The position numbers and the translations under genes were made by a program. Of a stretch of DNA of 64,000 nt, positions 49,278 through 58,310 are shown in pieces. The DNA is from Caulobacter segnis. Lineage in GTDB: Bacteria > Pseudomonadota > Alphaproteobacteria > Caulobacterales > Caulobacteraceae. Each line of letters starts with the position of its first letter. Position 1 is the first letter of the stretch. The DNA lies in the NCBI RefSeq assembly GCF_023935105.1, contig NZ_CP096040.1, forward strand, positions 4,631,001 through 4,695,000, read 5' to 3'. Under the pieces are notes generated by a model, which worked only from the letters and a program-made list of their open reading frames with translations, searched no databases and was not told where the DNA came from.

Positions 49278-49531
49278 CTCAATACCCTCTCTACAAAATG
49301 TCGCGGGCCCGACTTGTCCCGGCGCTCAGCACGACAAACGCGCCATGTCCGGAATCGGGTGTTGCTTTTGAGCCACAAGCGCTGGCCAAACAGAAAATTA
49401 TGGCGCCGCCCGCCATCATCCAGCGACGCTTAGCTTGGCCGAAGAACTGCGATCACTTGTCGCAAATAGCCGAGATTGCAGGAGAAATTTCTTTTGGTCA
49501 TACTCCCGGCGAGGGCGCGTGGAGTTTCGTC

Positions 49532-51517
49532 GTGAGTGTTGAACCGTTTCCTCTGGCGTCTGACGATTCCGCGGTGATCGCGGGCGGCGACACGCCCAAC
49601 GCCTTCGTCAACGCCGACTCCCGCGCGGGGGTCGTGGCCGGCAAGACCAGCCTGACCGTCGACCAGGCCGCCTCGCAGCTGCTGCGCGGCGAGCCCGGCT
49701 GGTCGGCGGCCCTGAACACCGCCTTCACGGTGACCTATGCGTTCCGCGCCACCGCGCCAACCAGCATGCCCAGCGACACCAGCGGTTTCTCGCAGTTTTC
49801 CGCCACCCAGATCCTTCAGGCCGAAAAGGCGCTGCAGGCCTGGTCGGACGTGGCCAACATCACCTTCGTCCGCGTCGGCGAGGGAACCGGGGCCAGCGCC
49901 TACAGCAACAACGCCGCCATCCTGTTCGGCAACTACAGCTCGGGCGAGTCCGGCGCGGCCGCCTTCGCCTACTATCCCGGCAACGTCACGGCCAGCAGCA
50001 TCTCGGGCGACGTCTGGATCAATTCCAGCCTCGGCTACAACGCCAACCCGACGGGCACGAACTACGGCGGCATGGTGCTGGTCCACGAGCTGGGCCACGC
50101 GATCGGCCTGGCCCACCCGGGCGACTACGACGCCGACGCCAACACCACCCTGACCTACGCCGCCAACGCCGGCTATTACGAGGACAGCCGCCAGTACACG
50201 GTGATGTCGTACTTCGGCGAGAGCAACACCGGCGGCGCGTTCGGCGGGGTCTACGCCTCGGCCCCGCTGCTGGACGACATCGCCGCGGCCCAGCTGGCCT
50301 ATGGCGCCAACATGACCACCCGCACGGGCGACACGGTCTACGGCTTCAATTCCAACGCCGGGCGCGACGTGTTCAGCGCCACGAGTGCGTCGAGCAAGCT
50401 GGTCTTCGCCGTCTGGGACGCCGGCGGGACCGACACCTTCGACTTCACGGGCTACAAGGTCGCCCAGACCATAGACCTGCGCCCGGGCTACTTCTCCAGC
50501 GTCGGCGGCTCGACCGGCAACGTCACCATCGCCATCGGCGCGACGATCGAGAACGCCATCGGCGGGTCGGCGGCCGACACCATCAACGGCAACGCCGTCG
50601 CCAACCGCATCACCGGCGGCCAGGGCAGCGACGTGCTGGACGGGGGCGCGGGGCTGGACACCGCCGTCTATGCCGGCAAGTCCGCCACCTATGTCATCAC
50701 CGCCAGGAGCGACGGCGGCTGGTCGGTCAAGGACAGCGCCTCGACCGACACCGACAGCGTCATCAACATCGAGAACCTGGCGTTCTCGGACCGCACGGTC
50801 TGGCTGGTCGACAGCCGCGTCGCCGCCGCCATGACCAGCGTCCTGCGCCTGAACGCCCTCAGCGCCAGCGCCGAGGCGACGACCAAGAGCCTGGCCACCG
50901 CCATGGCCTCGGGAACCAGCTATGCGGACGCCCTGACCCTGGTGACCAAGGCGGCGACCTCGACCAGCGCCGTGGCCGTGCTGTCCTACCAGTTCTTCAC
51001 CGGCAAGACGCCCGGCGCGGCCGGCATGGACTTCCTGGTCAATCCGGACGGCGTCAACGCCACCAACCTGAACAGCGCCTACTACCAGTCGTTCAACGAC
51101 GCCAACCGCTACATCAACTTCGCGGTGAACCTGGGCAAGAACGGCGAGGGCGCGGCCGCCTTCTCCGCGGCCTATGGCGGCCTGTCGCTCTATGACGCGA
51201 CCAAGAAGGCCTATGCCGTGGTCTTCGGGGCGACGCCGACCGACCAGAAGGTCCACGACATGCTGGACGTCAGCTTCACCCTGAACGGCGTCGTCATGAC
51301 CCGGGCCGACTACCTGGCCTCTTACGGCGGCGACGGCCTGGGCGGCCTGGGGACCAAGGCGGCCGTGGTCGGCTTCCTGCTGGCCGCCGCCGAGAGCGAG
51401 CATGTCGGCGTCTACGCCAAATCGGCCGACGCCCTGTTCGCCGACCAGGTCACGCACAACGTCTATGGCGTCGACCTGATCGGGACCTACGCCAAGCCGG
51501 AGTACAATCTGACCTAG
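49532..51517 (+). CDS. sapA: S-layer-associated metalloprotease SapA-like (serralysin family, DUF4214)
   Basis: Extracellular zinc protease, 661 residues from this start, close to Caulobacter SapA in length and domain order. The zinc motif is HELGHAIGLAH (H185, H189, H195), followed by Asp/Tyr-rich sequence and the Met-turn YTVMSYF. A GGxGxDxLDGGAG calcium repeat (about residues 368-380) and a DUF4214 C-terminal region point to type I secretion without a signal peptide. SapA trims the S-layer protein RsaA. I chose GTG 49532 because TGGAG precedes it; the frame continues upstream to 49298 with unlikely sequence. Confidence 0.85.
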   Translation: MSVEPFPLASDDSAVIAGGDTPNAFVNADSRAGVVAGKTSLTVDQAASQLLRGEPGWSAALNTAFTVTYAFRATAPTSMPSDTSGFSQFSATQILQAEKALQAWSDVANITFVRVGEGTGASAYSNNAAILFGNYSSGESGAAAFAYYPGNVTASSISGDVWINSSLGYNANPTGTNYGGMVLVHELGHAIGLAHPGDYDADANTTLTYAANAGYYEDSRQYTVMSYFGESNTGGAFGGVYASAPLLDDIAAAQLAYGANMTTRTGDTVYGFNSNAGRDVFSATSASSKLVFAVWDAGGTDTFDFTGYKVAQTIDLRPGYFSSVGGSTGNVTIAIGATIENAIGGSAADTINGNAVANRITGGQGSDVLDGGAGLDTAVYAGKSATYVITARSDGGWSVKDSASTDTDSVINIENLAFSDRTVWLVDSRVAAAMTSVLRLNALSASAEATTKSLATAMASGTSYADALTLVTKAATSTSAVAVLSYQFFTGKTPGAAGMDFLVNPDGVNATNLNSAYYQSFNDANRYINFAVNLGKNGEGAAAFSAAYGGLSLYDATKKAYAVVFGATPTDQKVHDMLDVSFTLNGVVMTRADYLASYGGDGLGGLGTKAAVVGFLLAAAESEHVGVYAKSADALFADQVTHNVYGVDLIGTYAKPEYNLT

Positions 51518-52917
51518 GCCAGCAGGCTGGTCCGCCGGCTGTAGGCCAGATAGACGATCAGCCCGATCACGTTCCAGGCCAGGAAGCGGATCAGCGTGCC
51601 CATCGGCAGGCTGGCCATGAAGTAGAGGCAACCCACCACCGCCAAGGGCGCGACGATCCAGGCCGCCGGGCAGCGGAACAGGCGCGGCAGGTCGGGCCGA
51701 CGCACGCGCAGCACCATCAGGCACACCGCCACGCAGATGAAGGCCAAGAGGGTGCCGGCGTTGGACAGCTCGGCGATCTGATCCAGCGGCAGGAAGCCGC
51801 CGACCACCGCCACCACCGCGCCGGTGATCAGGGTCAGGGTGACCGGCGCGCCGCTCTTGGCGTGCAGCTTGCCCAGGTTGCGCGGCAGCAGGCCGTCGCG
51901 CGCCATGACGAAGAACACCCGGGTCTGGCCGAACATCATCACCAGGATGACGCTGGGCAGGGCGATGATCGCGGCGGCGGCGATGCCGAAGGCGGCGGCC
52001 GGATGGCCCAGGCCCCGCAGGATGAACGCCAGCGGCTCGCCCGAGCGGGCGAACTCGGCATAGGGCCAGGCCCCGACCGCGCAGGCGGCGACCAGCATGT
52101 AGATGATGGTGCAGATGATCATCGAGCCGATGATGCCGATGGTCAGGTCGCGCTTGGGGTTCTTGACCTCCTCGGCCGAGGTCGACACCGCGTCGAAGCC
52201 GAAGAAGGCGAAGAACACGATGGCGGCCGCCGCCATCACCCCGCGCGGATGGCCACCCTCGGTATGGGCCGCGAAGCCATAGGGCATGAACGGCGTGAAG
52301 TTCTGGCCCTTGATGGCCGTGAAGGTCAGGGCGACGAACACCGCCAGGGCGACGATCTTGATGACCACCAGGAAGATGTTCAGCGTGGCGCTCTCGCGCG
52401 CGCCCTTGGCCAGCAGGGCGGTGACCGCCAGGGTGATCAGCACGGCGGGCAGGTTGATGATCCCGCCGGCGTGGGGGCCCGCCAGGATCTCGGGCGGCAG
52501 GCTGATCCCCGCGCTCTTCAGCAGGCCGACCATGTAGCCCGACCAGCCGACCGCCACGGCCGCGCAGGTGACGGCGTATTCCAGCACCAGACTCCAGCCG
52601 ACGATCCAGGCCAGGCCCTCGCCCAGCACGGAATAGGCATAGGTGTAGGCGCTGCCGGCGGCGGGGATCAGGGTCGCGACCTCGGCATAGGCCAGGGCGG
52701 CGAACACGCACAGGACCCCGCAGGCGGCGAAGGCCAGGATCACCGCCGGCCCGGCGCGCTCGGCGCCGATGCCGGTCAGGGTGTAGATCCCGGTGCCGAT
52801 GATCGCGCCGATGCCCAGGGCCAGCAGGTGCGGCCACGACAGGGTCGGCTTCAGCCGGCGATCGGCCTCGACCGCAACGATCGCGTCCAGCGCCTTGCGG
52901 CGGGTCCAGAAACTCAT
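51514..52917 (-). CDS. APC-family amino acid permease
   Basis: A 467-residue, 12-helix amino acid transporter (LLALGIGAIIGTGIYTLTGIGAERAGPAVILAF in TM1 and FFAFFGFDAVSTSAEEVKNP are cationic/neutral amino acid permease features). It lies 40 bases after a Xaa-Pro-type peptidase gene and in front of hydroxyproline-catabolic genes, so hydroxyproline, proline or peptides' amino acids are likely substrates. GGGGGAG precedes the ATG at 52917. Its stop overlaps the sapA stop (CTAG). Confidence 0.9.
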   Translation of the reverse strand: MSFWTRRKALDAIVAVEADRRLKPTLSWPHLLALGIGAIIGTGIYTLTGIGAERAGPAVILAFAACGVLCVFAALAYAEVATLIPAAGSAYTYAYSVLGEGLAWIVGWSLVLEYAVTCAAVAVGWSGYMVGLLKSAGISLPPEILAGPHAGGIINLPAVLITLAVTALLAKGARESATLNIFLVVIKIVALAVFVALTFTAIKGQNFTPFMPYGFAAHTEGGHPRGVMAAAAIVFFAFFGFDAVSTSAEEVKNPKRDLTIGIIGSMIICTIIYMLVAACAVGAWPYAEFARSGEPLAFILRGLGHPAAAFGIAAAAIIALPSVILVMMFGQTRVFFVMARDGLLPRNLGKLHAKSGAPVTLTLITGAVVAVVGGFLPLDQIAELSNAGTLLAFICVAVCLMVLRVRRPDLPRLFRCPAAWIVAPLAVVGCLYFMASLPMGTLIRFLAWNVIGLIVYLAYSRRTSLLA

Positions 52918-52957
52918 GTGATCTCCCCCAGGAACGAATGTGGCCGGCGGCCCGCGG

Positions 52958-54166
52958 TCAGGCCTCGCCGAACGGCGCGTCGATCGAGGGCGAGGGCTGG
53001 GTGAACCAGGCCGCGCCGTCCTCGGTGACATGGAAGTGGTCTTCGAGCCGCACGCCGAACCGGTCGGGCAGCACGATCATCGGCTCGTTGGAAAAGCACA
53101 TGCCCGGCGCCAGCGGCGTACGGTCGCCGCGCACCAGATAGGGCCCCTCGTGGATCGACAGGCCGATGCCGTGGCCGGTGCGGTGCGGCAGGCCCGGCAG
53201 GGCGTAGTCGGGACCCAGGCCGTGGCGCTCCAGCACCTGGCGGGCGGTCTGGTCGATGACCTCGCAGGGCACGCCCGGACGCACGGCGGCGAAGGCGGCG
53301 GCCTGGGCCTCGTGCTCGATGTCCCAGATCCGGCGATGCTCGTCGCCGGGCTCGCCGAAGGCATAGGTGCGGGTGATGTCGGCGTTGTAGCCCTCGACCT
53401 GGCAGCCGGTGTCGATCAGCACCAGGTCGCCCTCTTCCAGGGCCTGGTCGCCGGGCAGGCCGTGCGGATAGGCCGTGGCCAGGCCGAACTGCACCGCGCA
53501 GAAGCTGGAGCCGCCGTCGGCGCCCGCCGCGCGGTGGGCGGTGTCGATGAAGCGCTTGACCGCGCTGGCGGTGATCCCCGCCGCCAGGATCGCCCCGGCC
53601 CGACGGTGGACGTCCAGGGTGATGGCCTTGGCGTAGCGCATCAGCGCCAACTCGGCCGGCGACTTCACGCCTCGGCAGCCGTCGATGACCGGCGTGGCGT
53701 CGGTCGCCTTCAGGGACGGCGCGACCTTGCCCAGGGCGCTGAACAGCAGGAACGGCGCGGCGGGATCCAGGGCCAGCGTGTCGGCCCCGACCTCGGACAG
53801 GGCGCGGGCCACCAGGGCGGCCGGGTCCTCGTGCTCCTGCCACAGGCGGATATCGGCCTCGATCTTCAGGTCGGCTTGCAGCGAGCCCAGCTCGAAGCCC
53901 GGGCAGATCATGATCGGTCGCCCGCGAAGCGGCAGCAGCAGGGCCACCAGCCGCTCGGTCGCGCCCCAGGGCACGCCGGTGAAATAGCGCAGGCTGGTCC
54001 CGGCCCCGACCAGCAGGGCCTGGGCGCCCAGGGCGGCGGTCAGGCGCCGCGCCTTTTCCAGCCGCGCCTCATACTCGGTGACCGTGATGGCCGGCGGACG
54101 CCCGGGCCGGGGCGAAAGGCCCGCCAGTTGCGCGTCCATGGTCGAACCGCCGACGCCCAGGGTCAT
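52958..54166 (-). CDS. M24-family Xaa-Pro dipeptidase/aminopeptidase
   Basis: A 402-residue metallopeptidase: N-terminal creatinase-like domain (about 25-160) and the pita-bread catalytic domain with metal ligands Asp in VLIDTG, Asp in NADITRTY, His in RTGHGIG, Glu in SNEPM and Glu in RLEDHFHV. M24 members cut Xaa-Pro or Xaa-Hyp bonds, which suits release of hydroxyproline from peptides. GAGGAGC precedes the ATG. It overlaps the upstream oxidase gene by four bases, so they are one operon. Confidence 0.9.
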   Translation of the reverse strand: MTLGVGGSTMDAQLAGLSPRPGRPPAITVTEYEARLEKARRLTAALGAQALLVGAGTSLRYFTGVPWGATERLVALLLPLRGRPIMICPGFELGSLQADLKIEADIRLWQEHEDPAALVARALSEVGADTLALDPAAPFLLFSALGKVAPSLKATDATPVIDGCRGVKSPAELALMRYAKAITLDVHRRAGAILAAGITASAVKRFIDTAHRAAGADGGSSFCAVQFGLATAYPHGLPGDQALEEGDLVLIDTGCQVEGYNADITRTYAFGEPGDEHRRIWDIEHEAQAAAFAAVRPGVPCEVIDQTARQVLERHGLGPDYALPGLPHRTGHGIGLSIHEGPYLVRGDRTPLAPGMCFSNEPMIVLPDRFGVRLEDHFHVTEDGAAWFTQPSPSIDAPFGEA

Positions 54167-55434
54167 GGGTTGCTCCTCGTCTTGTATCCGCGCTCGAACC
54201 GGGCCAGGTCGAACGGCGCCAGGTCGATCCCCGCCGCCGCGCCGCCCATCAGGGCCGCGACCCACTCGCCGGTCGTCGCCGCCAGGGTCAAGCCCAGATG
54301 CTGGTGCCCGAACGCATAGTAAAGATTGTCGGCCCGCCGACTGGCGCCGATGGCCGGAAGATAGTCGGGCAAGGTGGGCCGGGCGCCCATCCATTCGGCG
54401 ACGGGACCTTCCAGGCGCACGTCCAGTTCGGACAGATGCCGCCGCAGCCGGGCCCACTTGCGCGGATCGGGCGGCGAGGCCTCGCGGCCGAACTCGACGA
54501 AGCTGGCGGCCCGCAGGCGATCGCCGAACCGGGTCAGGATCATCGACCGATCCTCGAACACCACCGGCGGCAGGTCGTCCCAGTGGTCGGCCCCGCCCTC
54601 GAGGTGATAGCCACGCTCGGCGATGATCGGCGCCGCATGGCCCAGGCCGCGCATCAAGGCGCCGGAGCCGACGCCGCCGGTCACCAGCACCCGCTCGGGC
54701 GCCAGCCGCTGGCCGTCGCTCAGCTCGACCGCCACGCGGCCGTCGACGACCGATAACCGCCGAGCCTGGCCGATCCGCCGCTGGCCGCCGGCGGCCTCGA
54801 AGGCCTCGTCCAGCAGGCGCAGCATCAGGGCCGGGTTGCTGACCTGGCCGGTGTTCTGGAAGGCGACGCCGCCCGCGATCGCCGGCTGGATCAGCCGCTG
54901 CAGCCGCGCCTGGGTCGGCTCGGCCAAGGACGTCAGCCGGGCCTGGCCGATGTCGGCTGCCTCCCAGGCCGCGCGTCCGGCGCGGGCGGTGGCGGCGCTC
55001 TCCCAGACCACCAGGTGGCCGCGCTCGACCAGCAGGTCGGGGCGTCCCAGGCTCTCGGCCAGGCGCCGCCAAGCCGGCAGGGCGTCGCGCAACAGCGCGC
55101 TCAGCGCCTGTTGTCCGCGCGCCGCGCCGTCAGGTGTCGAGGCCGCCACGAAACGGGCCGCCCACGGCCCCCAGGCGCCGATGTCGGACAGCCGGAAATC
55201 CAGGGCGCCGCCCAGGCCGAACAGGCGGCGGAACGCCGAGGCCAGGGCGGCCGGCGAGGCCAGGGGCGCGGTCTGCTCGGTGGCGATGTGGCCGGCGTTG
55301 CCATACGAGGCCGGAGGCGACGCGCCTTGCGGATCGAGCAGGGTCACGGACTCGCCGGCGCGCCGCAGCGCCAGGGCGCAGACCTTGCCGACCACGCCAC
55401 CCCCGACCACCAAGGTTCCCGACTTCCTGTCCAC
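54163..55434 (-). CDS. FAD-dependent D-amino acid (probable D-hydroxyproline) dehydrogenase
   Basis: A 423-residue DadA/DAO-family oxidoreductase: GTLVVGGGVVGKVCALALRRAG is the dinucleotide motif, and the C-terminal LYYAFGHQHLGLTLAATTGEWVA is the usual FAD/substrate segment. In hydroxyproline pathways this enzyme oxidises cis-4-hydroxy-D-proline to the pyrroline imine used by the deaminase at 55500. I chose the GTG at 55434 with GGAGG upstream; upstream codons add an unlikely N-terminus. It is divergent from the deaminase gene around a GTATAC site. Confidence 0.87.
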   Translation of the reverse strand: MDRKSGTLVVGGGVVGKVCALALRRAGESVTLLDPQGASPPASYGNAGHIATEQTAPLASPAALASAFRRLFGLGGALDFRLSDIGAWGPWAARFVAASTPDGAARGQQALSALLRDALPAWRRLAESLGRPDLLVERGHLVVWESAATARAGRAAWEAADIGQARLTSLAEPTQARLQRLIQPAIAGGVAFQNTGQVSNPALMLRLLDEAFEAAGGQRRIGQARRLSVVDGRVAVELSDGQRLAPERVLVTGGVGSGALMRGLGHAAPIIAERGYHLEGGADHWDDLPPVVFEDRSMILTRFGDRLRAASFVEFGREASPPDPRKWARLRRHLSELDVRLEGPVAEWMGARPTLPDYLPAIGASRRADNLYYAFGHQHLGLTLAATTGEWVAALMGGAAAGIDLAPFDLARFERGYKTRSNP

Positions 55435-55462
55435 CCAGGCTTTACCTCCGCCGCTCCATTTC

Positions 55463-55468
55463 GTATAC
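55463..55468. promoter_or_regulatory. GTATAC operator in the divergent promoter
   Basis: TTTCGTATACAGTATCC surrounds GTATAC, the core of FadR-subfamily GntR sites. It lies between the start codons of the D-amino acid dehydrogenase and deaminase genes. On the - strand it reads GTATACGAAA, close to GTATACGATA before the GntR gene at 57460. Confidence 0.6.
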
Positions 55469-55499
55469 AGTATCCGAAGCAGCCGGAGGTGCAAGGCGT

Positions 55500-56417
55500 A
55501 TGAGTTCCATGAATTGGTCGGGCGTGTTCCCGGCCGCCACGACCCAGTTCAATCCTGACCTGACCATCGACATCGACGCCAGCCAGCAGGTGCTGGACGC
55601 TTTGATCCGGGATGGCGTGCATGGTCTGGTGGTGCTGGGCACCTGCGGCGAGAACAACTCCCTGGAGCCCGACGAGAAGCGCACCCTGCTGAAGGCCGCC
55701 GTCGAGGTGGTGGCCGGCCGCGTGCCGATCATCGTCGGCGTCTCGGAGCTGACCACGACCCGCGCCGCGGCCTTCGCCAAGGACGCCGAGACCCTGGGCG
55801 CCAACGCCCTGATGGCCCTGCCGGCCATGGTCTACGTGCCGACCGAAGCCGAGCTGGAAGCCCACTTCCGCACGGTCGCCCAGGCCTCGGGCCTGCCGAT
55901 CATGCTCTACAACAACCCGCCGGCCTACCGCGCGGCCATCACCCTGGGCGTGCTGACCCGCCTGGCCGACGAGCCGACCATCGTGGCGGTCAAGGAAAGC
56001 GCGCCCGACACGCGTCGCTTCACCGATCTGGCCCGCGCGTTCGGCGAGCGGTTCATCCTGATGGCCGGCCTCGACGACGTCGCGCTGGAAGGCCTGCTGC
56101 TGGGCGCCCGAGGCTGGATCTCGGGCCTGACCAGCGCCTTCCCGCAAGAGTCGGTGGCCCTGGTCGCCGCCGTCGATCGCGGCGACCTGGAAGAGGCGCG
56201 TCGCATCTATCGCTGGTTCATGCCGCTGCTGCACCTGGACGCCGAGCACGACCTGGTCCAGTCGATCAAGCTGGCCGAGACGATCATGGGTCGCGGGACC
56301 GAACACGTGCGCCTGCCGCGCCTGCCCCTGGCCGGCACCCGCCGCGCCCAGGTCGTCGCCATGGTCGAGGAAGCCGCCGCCACCCGGCCGGTGCTGGCCT
56401 CGGCCGCTGCGGCCTAG
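55500..56417 (+). CDS. DapA-family deaminase/aldolase, probable 1-pyrroline-4-hydroxy-2-carboxylate deaminase
   Basis: A 305-residue class I lyase. Schiff-base Lys is K165 (IVAVKES), the proton-relay Tyr Y137 (MLYNNP), and the family GTTGE motif appears as GTCGEN. In hydroxyproline catabolism this family converts 1-pyrroline-4-hydroxy-2-carboxylate to 2-oxoglutarate semialdehyde and ammonia. Context with an epimerase and a D-amino acid dehydrogenase supports this over dihydrodipicolinate synthase. GGAGGTG precedes the ATG. Confidence 0.87.
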   Translation: MSSMNWSGVFPAATTQFNPDLTIDIDASQQVLDALIRDGVHGLVVLGTCGENNSLEPDEKRTLLKAAVEVVAGRVPIIVGVSELTTTRAAAFAKDAETLGANALMALPAMVYVPTEAELEAHFRTVAQASGLPIMLYNNPPAYRAAITLGVLTRLADEPTIVAVKESAPDTRRFTDLARAFGERFILMAGLDDVALEGLLLGARGWISGLTSAFPQESVALVAAVDRGDLEEARRIYRWFMPLLHLDAEHDLVQSIKLAETIMGRGTEHVRLPRLPLAGTRRAQVVAMVEEAAATRPVLASAAAA

Positions 56418-56436
56418 CGCTCTAAAGAGGAAGTCC

Positions 56437-57435
56437 ATGCGTCACACGTTCTTCTGCGTCGACGGCCACACCGCCGGCAATCCGGTGCGTCTGGTGGCCG
56501 GCGGCGCGCCGCTGCTGCGCGGCGACACGATGAGCGCCCGACGACAGGACTTCCTCGCCCGCTTCGACTGGATCCGCACCGGCCTGATGTTCGAGCCGCG
56601 CGGCCACGACATGATGTCGGGCGGCTTCCTGTATCCGCCGACCCAGGACGACTGCGACGCCGGCATCCTGTTCATCGAGACCAGCGGCTGCCTGCCGATG
56701 TGCGGCCACGGCACGATCGGCATCGTCACCTTCGCCCTGGAGAACGGCCTGGTCACCCCGCGCGAGCCGGGCAAGCTGCGGCTGGAGGTGCCGGCCGGGG
56801 TCATCGACATCACCTACCAGACCTCGGGCGCCCGGGTCACGGCCGTCAAGATCCGCAACGTCCCGGCCTATCTGGCCCAGGAAGGGATCCAGATCGACGT
56901 GCCGGGCTTCGGCCCGCTGACCGTCGACGTCTCGTACGGCGGCAACTTCTACGCCATCGTCGAGCCGCAAGGCCCCTACACCGGCATCGACGCCCTGGGC
57001 GCGGCCGAGATCCTGCGGCTCAGCCCGATCATCCGGACCCTGGTGCGCGAGGCCTACGAGCCGGTGCATCCGCTGGACCCGACCATTCGCGGGGTCAGCC
57101 ACGTGCTGTGGGCCGACGCCCCGCGCGCCCCGGACGCCGACGGCCGCAACGCGGTGTTCTACGGCGACCGCGCCATCGACCGCAGCCCCTGCGGCACCGG
57201 CACCTCGGCCCGCCTGGCCCACCTGGCGGCCAAGGGCAAGCTGGAGGTCGGCGACGCCTTCGTCCATGAAAGCATCATCGGCAGCCGCTTCATCGGGCGC
57301 GTCGAGGCGCAAACCGAGCTGGCCGGGCAGAAGGCGATCATCCCCTCGATCGAGGGCTCGGCGATCGCCACGGGCCACAATATCCTCTGGATCGACCGCG
57401 CCGATGCGTTCTGGGCCGGTTTTCAGGTGATCTAG
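56437..57435 (+). CDS. 4-hydroxyproline 2-epimerase (proline racemase family)
   Basis: A 332-residue cofactor-independent epimerase. Both catalytic cysteines are present, C89 in PMCGHGTIG and C252 in RSPCGTGTSA, which indicates an epimerase rather than a dehydratase (the latter has Thr or Ser at the second position). It converts trans-4-hydroxy-L-proline to cis-4-hydroxy-D-proline, the entry step. It follows the deaminase by 19 bases. Confidence 0.9.
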   Translation: MRHTFFCVDGHTAGNPVRLVAGGAPLLRGDTMSARRQDFLARFDWIRTGLMFEPRGHDMMSGGFLYPPTQDDCDAGILFIETSGCLPMCGHGTIGIVTFALENGLVTPREPGKLRLEVPAGVIDITYQTSGARVTAVKIRNVPAYLAQEGIQIDVPGFGPLTVDVSYGGNFYAIVEPQGPYTGIDALGAAEILRLSPIIRTLVREAYEPVHPLDPTIRGVSHVLWADAPRAPDADGRNAVFYGDRAIDRSPCGTGTSARLAHLAAKGKLEVGDAFVHESIIGSRFIGRVEAQTELAGQKAIIPSIEGSAIATGHNILWIDRADAFWAGFQVI

Positions 57436-57459
57436 ACTCCCGCCGCCCGGTGGGCGACG

Positions 57460-57465
57460 GTATAC
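57460..57465. promoter_or_regulatory. GTATAC operator before the GntR gene
   Basis: GGTATACGATA at 57459-57469 shares GTATACGA with the site at 55463. It lies 63 bases before the GntR start codon, fitting autoregulation and control of the cluster by that protein. Confidence 0.6.
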
Positions 57466-57528
57466 GATAACGCCTCCTGCATCGCGGAGGGGCGCTCGCC
57501 GCCCGCCAAAGAGATCTATCGCGCGCCT

Positions 57529-58170
57529 ATGAACATCGTCGTCCGCTCGCTGTCCGACCAGACCTACGAGATCGTCCGCCGCCGCATCCTGGTCGGGGCG
57601 ATGCAGCCGGGGACCGCCGTACGCCAGGATGTCATCGCCGCCGAGCTGGGCGTCAGCAAGATCCCGCTGCGCGAGGCCCTGGGCCGGCTGGAGCAGGACG
57701 GCCTGCTGAAGTCCTATCCCAATCGCGGCTACGTCGTGCGCGACCTGTCGACCGACGAGGCCAGCGAGGTCTTCGCCCTGCGCCTGAAGCTGGAGCCGGG
57801 CGCGGTGGCCGAGGCCTGCGTCCGGGCCACGCCCGAGGACCACGCCGCCGCCGAGGAGGCCCTGGCCGCCCTGGAGGCCGAGCTGGCCAAGCCCGACGGC
57901 GACCATGTCAGCTTCAACCGCGCCTTCCACCTGGCGATGATCCGCCCCGGCGGCCACATCACCTTCCAGCTGATGGAACGCCTGCAGATCCTAGCCGAGC
58001 GCTATGTGCGGGTGCACCTCGAGCCCAACGGCCGCGACGAACGCGCCAGCCGCGAGCACCGCGAGATCCTCGACGCCTGGATCCGCGGCGACGCCAAGGC
58101 CGTCGAAGCCCTGACCGCCAACCACATCCGCGGCACGCTGTCCGACCTGAAGCAGCAGTTGGCGGGGTGA
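57529..58170 (+). CDS. GntR-family regulator of the hydroxyproline cluster
   Basis: A 213-residue FadR-subfamily regulator: winged HTH (about 10-70, VIAAELGVSKIPLREALGRLEQDGLL, NRGYVV) and an FCD ligand domain with SFNRAFHLAMIRPGG and REHREILDAWIRGD metal/ligand motifs. It is adjacent to the epimerase gene and preceded by a GTATAC site repeated in the divergent promoter, so it probably responds to hydroxyproline or an intermediate. Confidence 0.9.
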   Translation: MNIVVRSLSDQTYEIVRRRILVGAMQPGTAVRQDVIAAELGVSKIPLREALGRLEQDGLLKSYPNRGYVVRDLSTDEASEVFALRLKLEPGAVAEACVRATPEDHAAAEEALAALEAELAKPDGDHVSFNRAFHLAMIRPGGHITFQLMERLQILAERYVRVHLEPNGRDERASREHREILDAWIRGDAKAVEALTANHIRGTLSDLKQQLAG

Positions 58171-58205
58171 GCGGCTTTCCGGAAGGAAGGCCAATCCACA
58201 ACCGG

Positions 58206-58310
58206 TGTCATCCCGGAAGCCTCGCAGAGGCATCCGGGACCCAGGGGCCAAGCCCTGTGCGGTTGCCCCTGGGTCCCGGCTCTCCGCTTCGCTGCGGCCG
58301 GGATGACACG
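58206..58310. repeat. Long perfect-arm palindrome overlapping the GH27 end
   Basis: GTGTCATCCCGG (58206-58217) pairs with CCGGGATGACAC (58299-58310) and CCGGGACCCAGGGGC (58235-58249) with GCCCCTGGGTCCCGG (58266-58280). This differs from the other repeat families here. The 3' end of the GH27 frame on the - strand runs through it. Confidence 0.85.

Noticed and set aside
49298..49531. N-terminal extension of the SapA frame from 49298
   Set aside because: It lacks a ribosome-binding site and conserved sequence. GTG 49532 has TGGAG at good spacing and gives the expected SapA length.
49430..52837. Open frame of 1135 codons on the - strand
   Set aside because: It runs antisense to sapA and out of frame through the permease gene, and is low-complexity shadow sequence.
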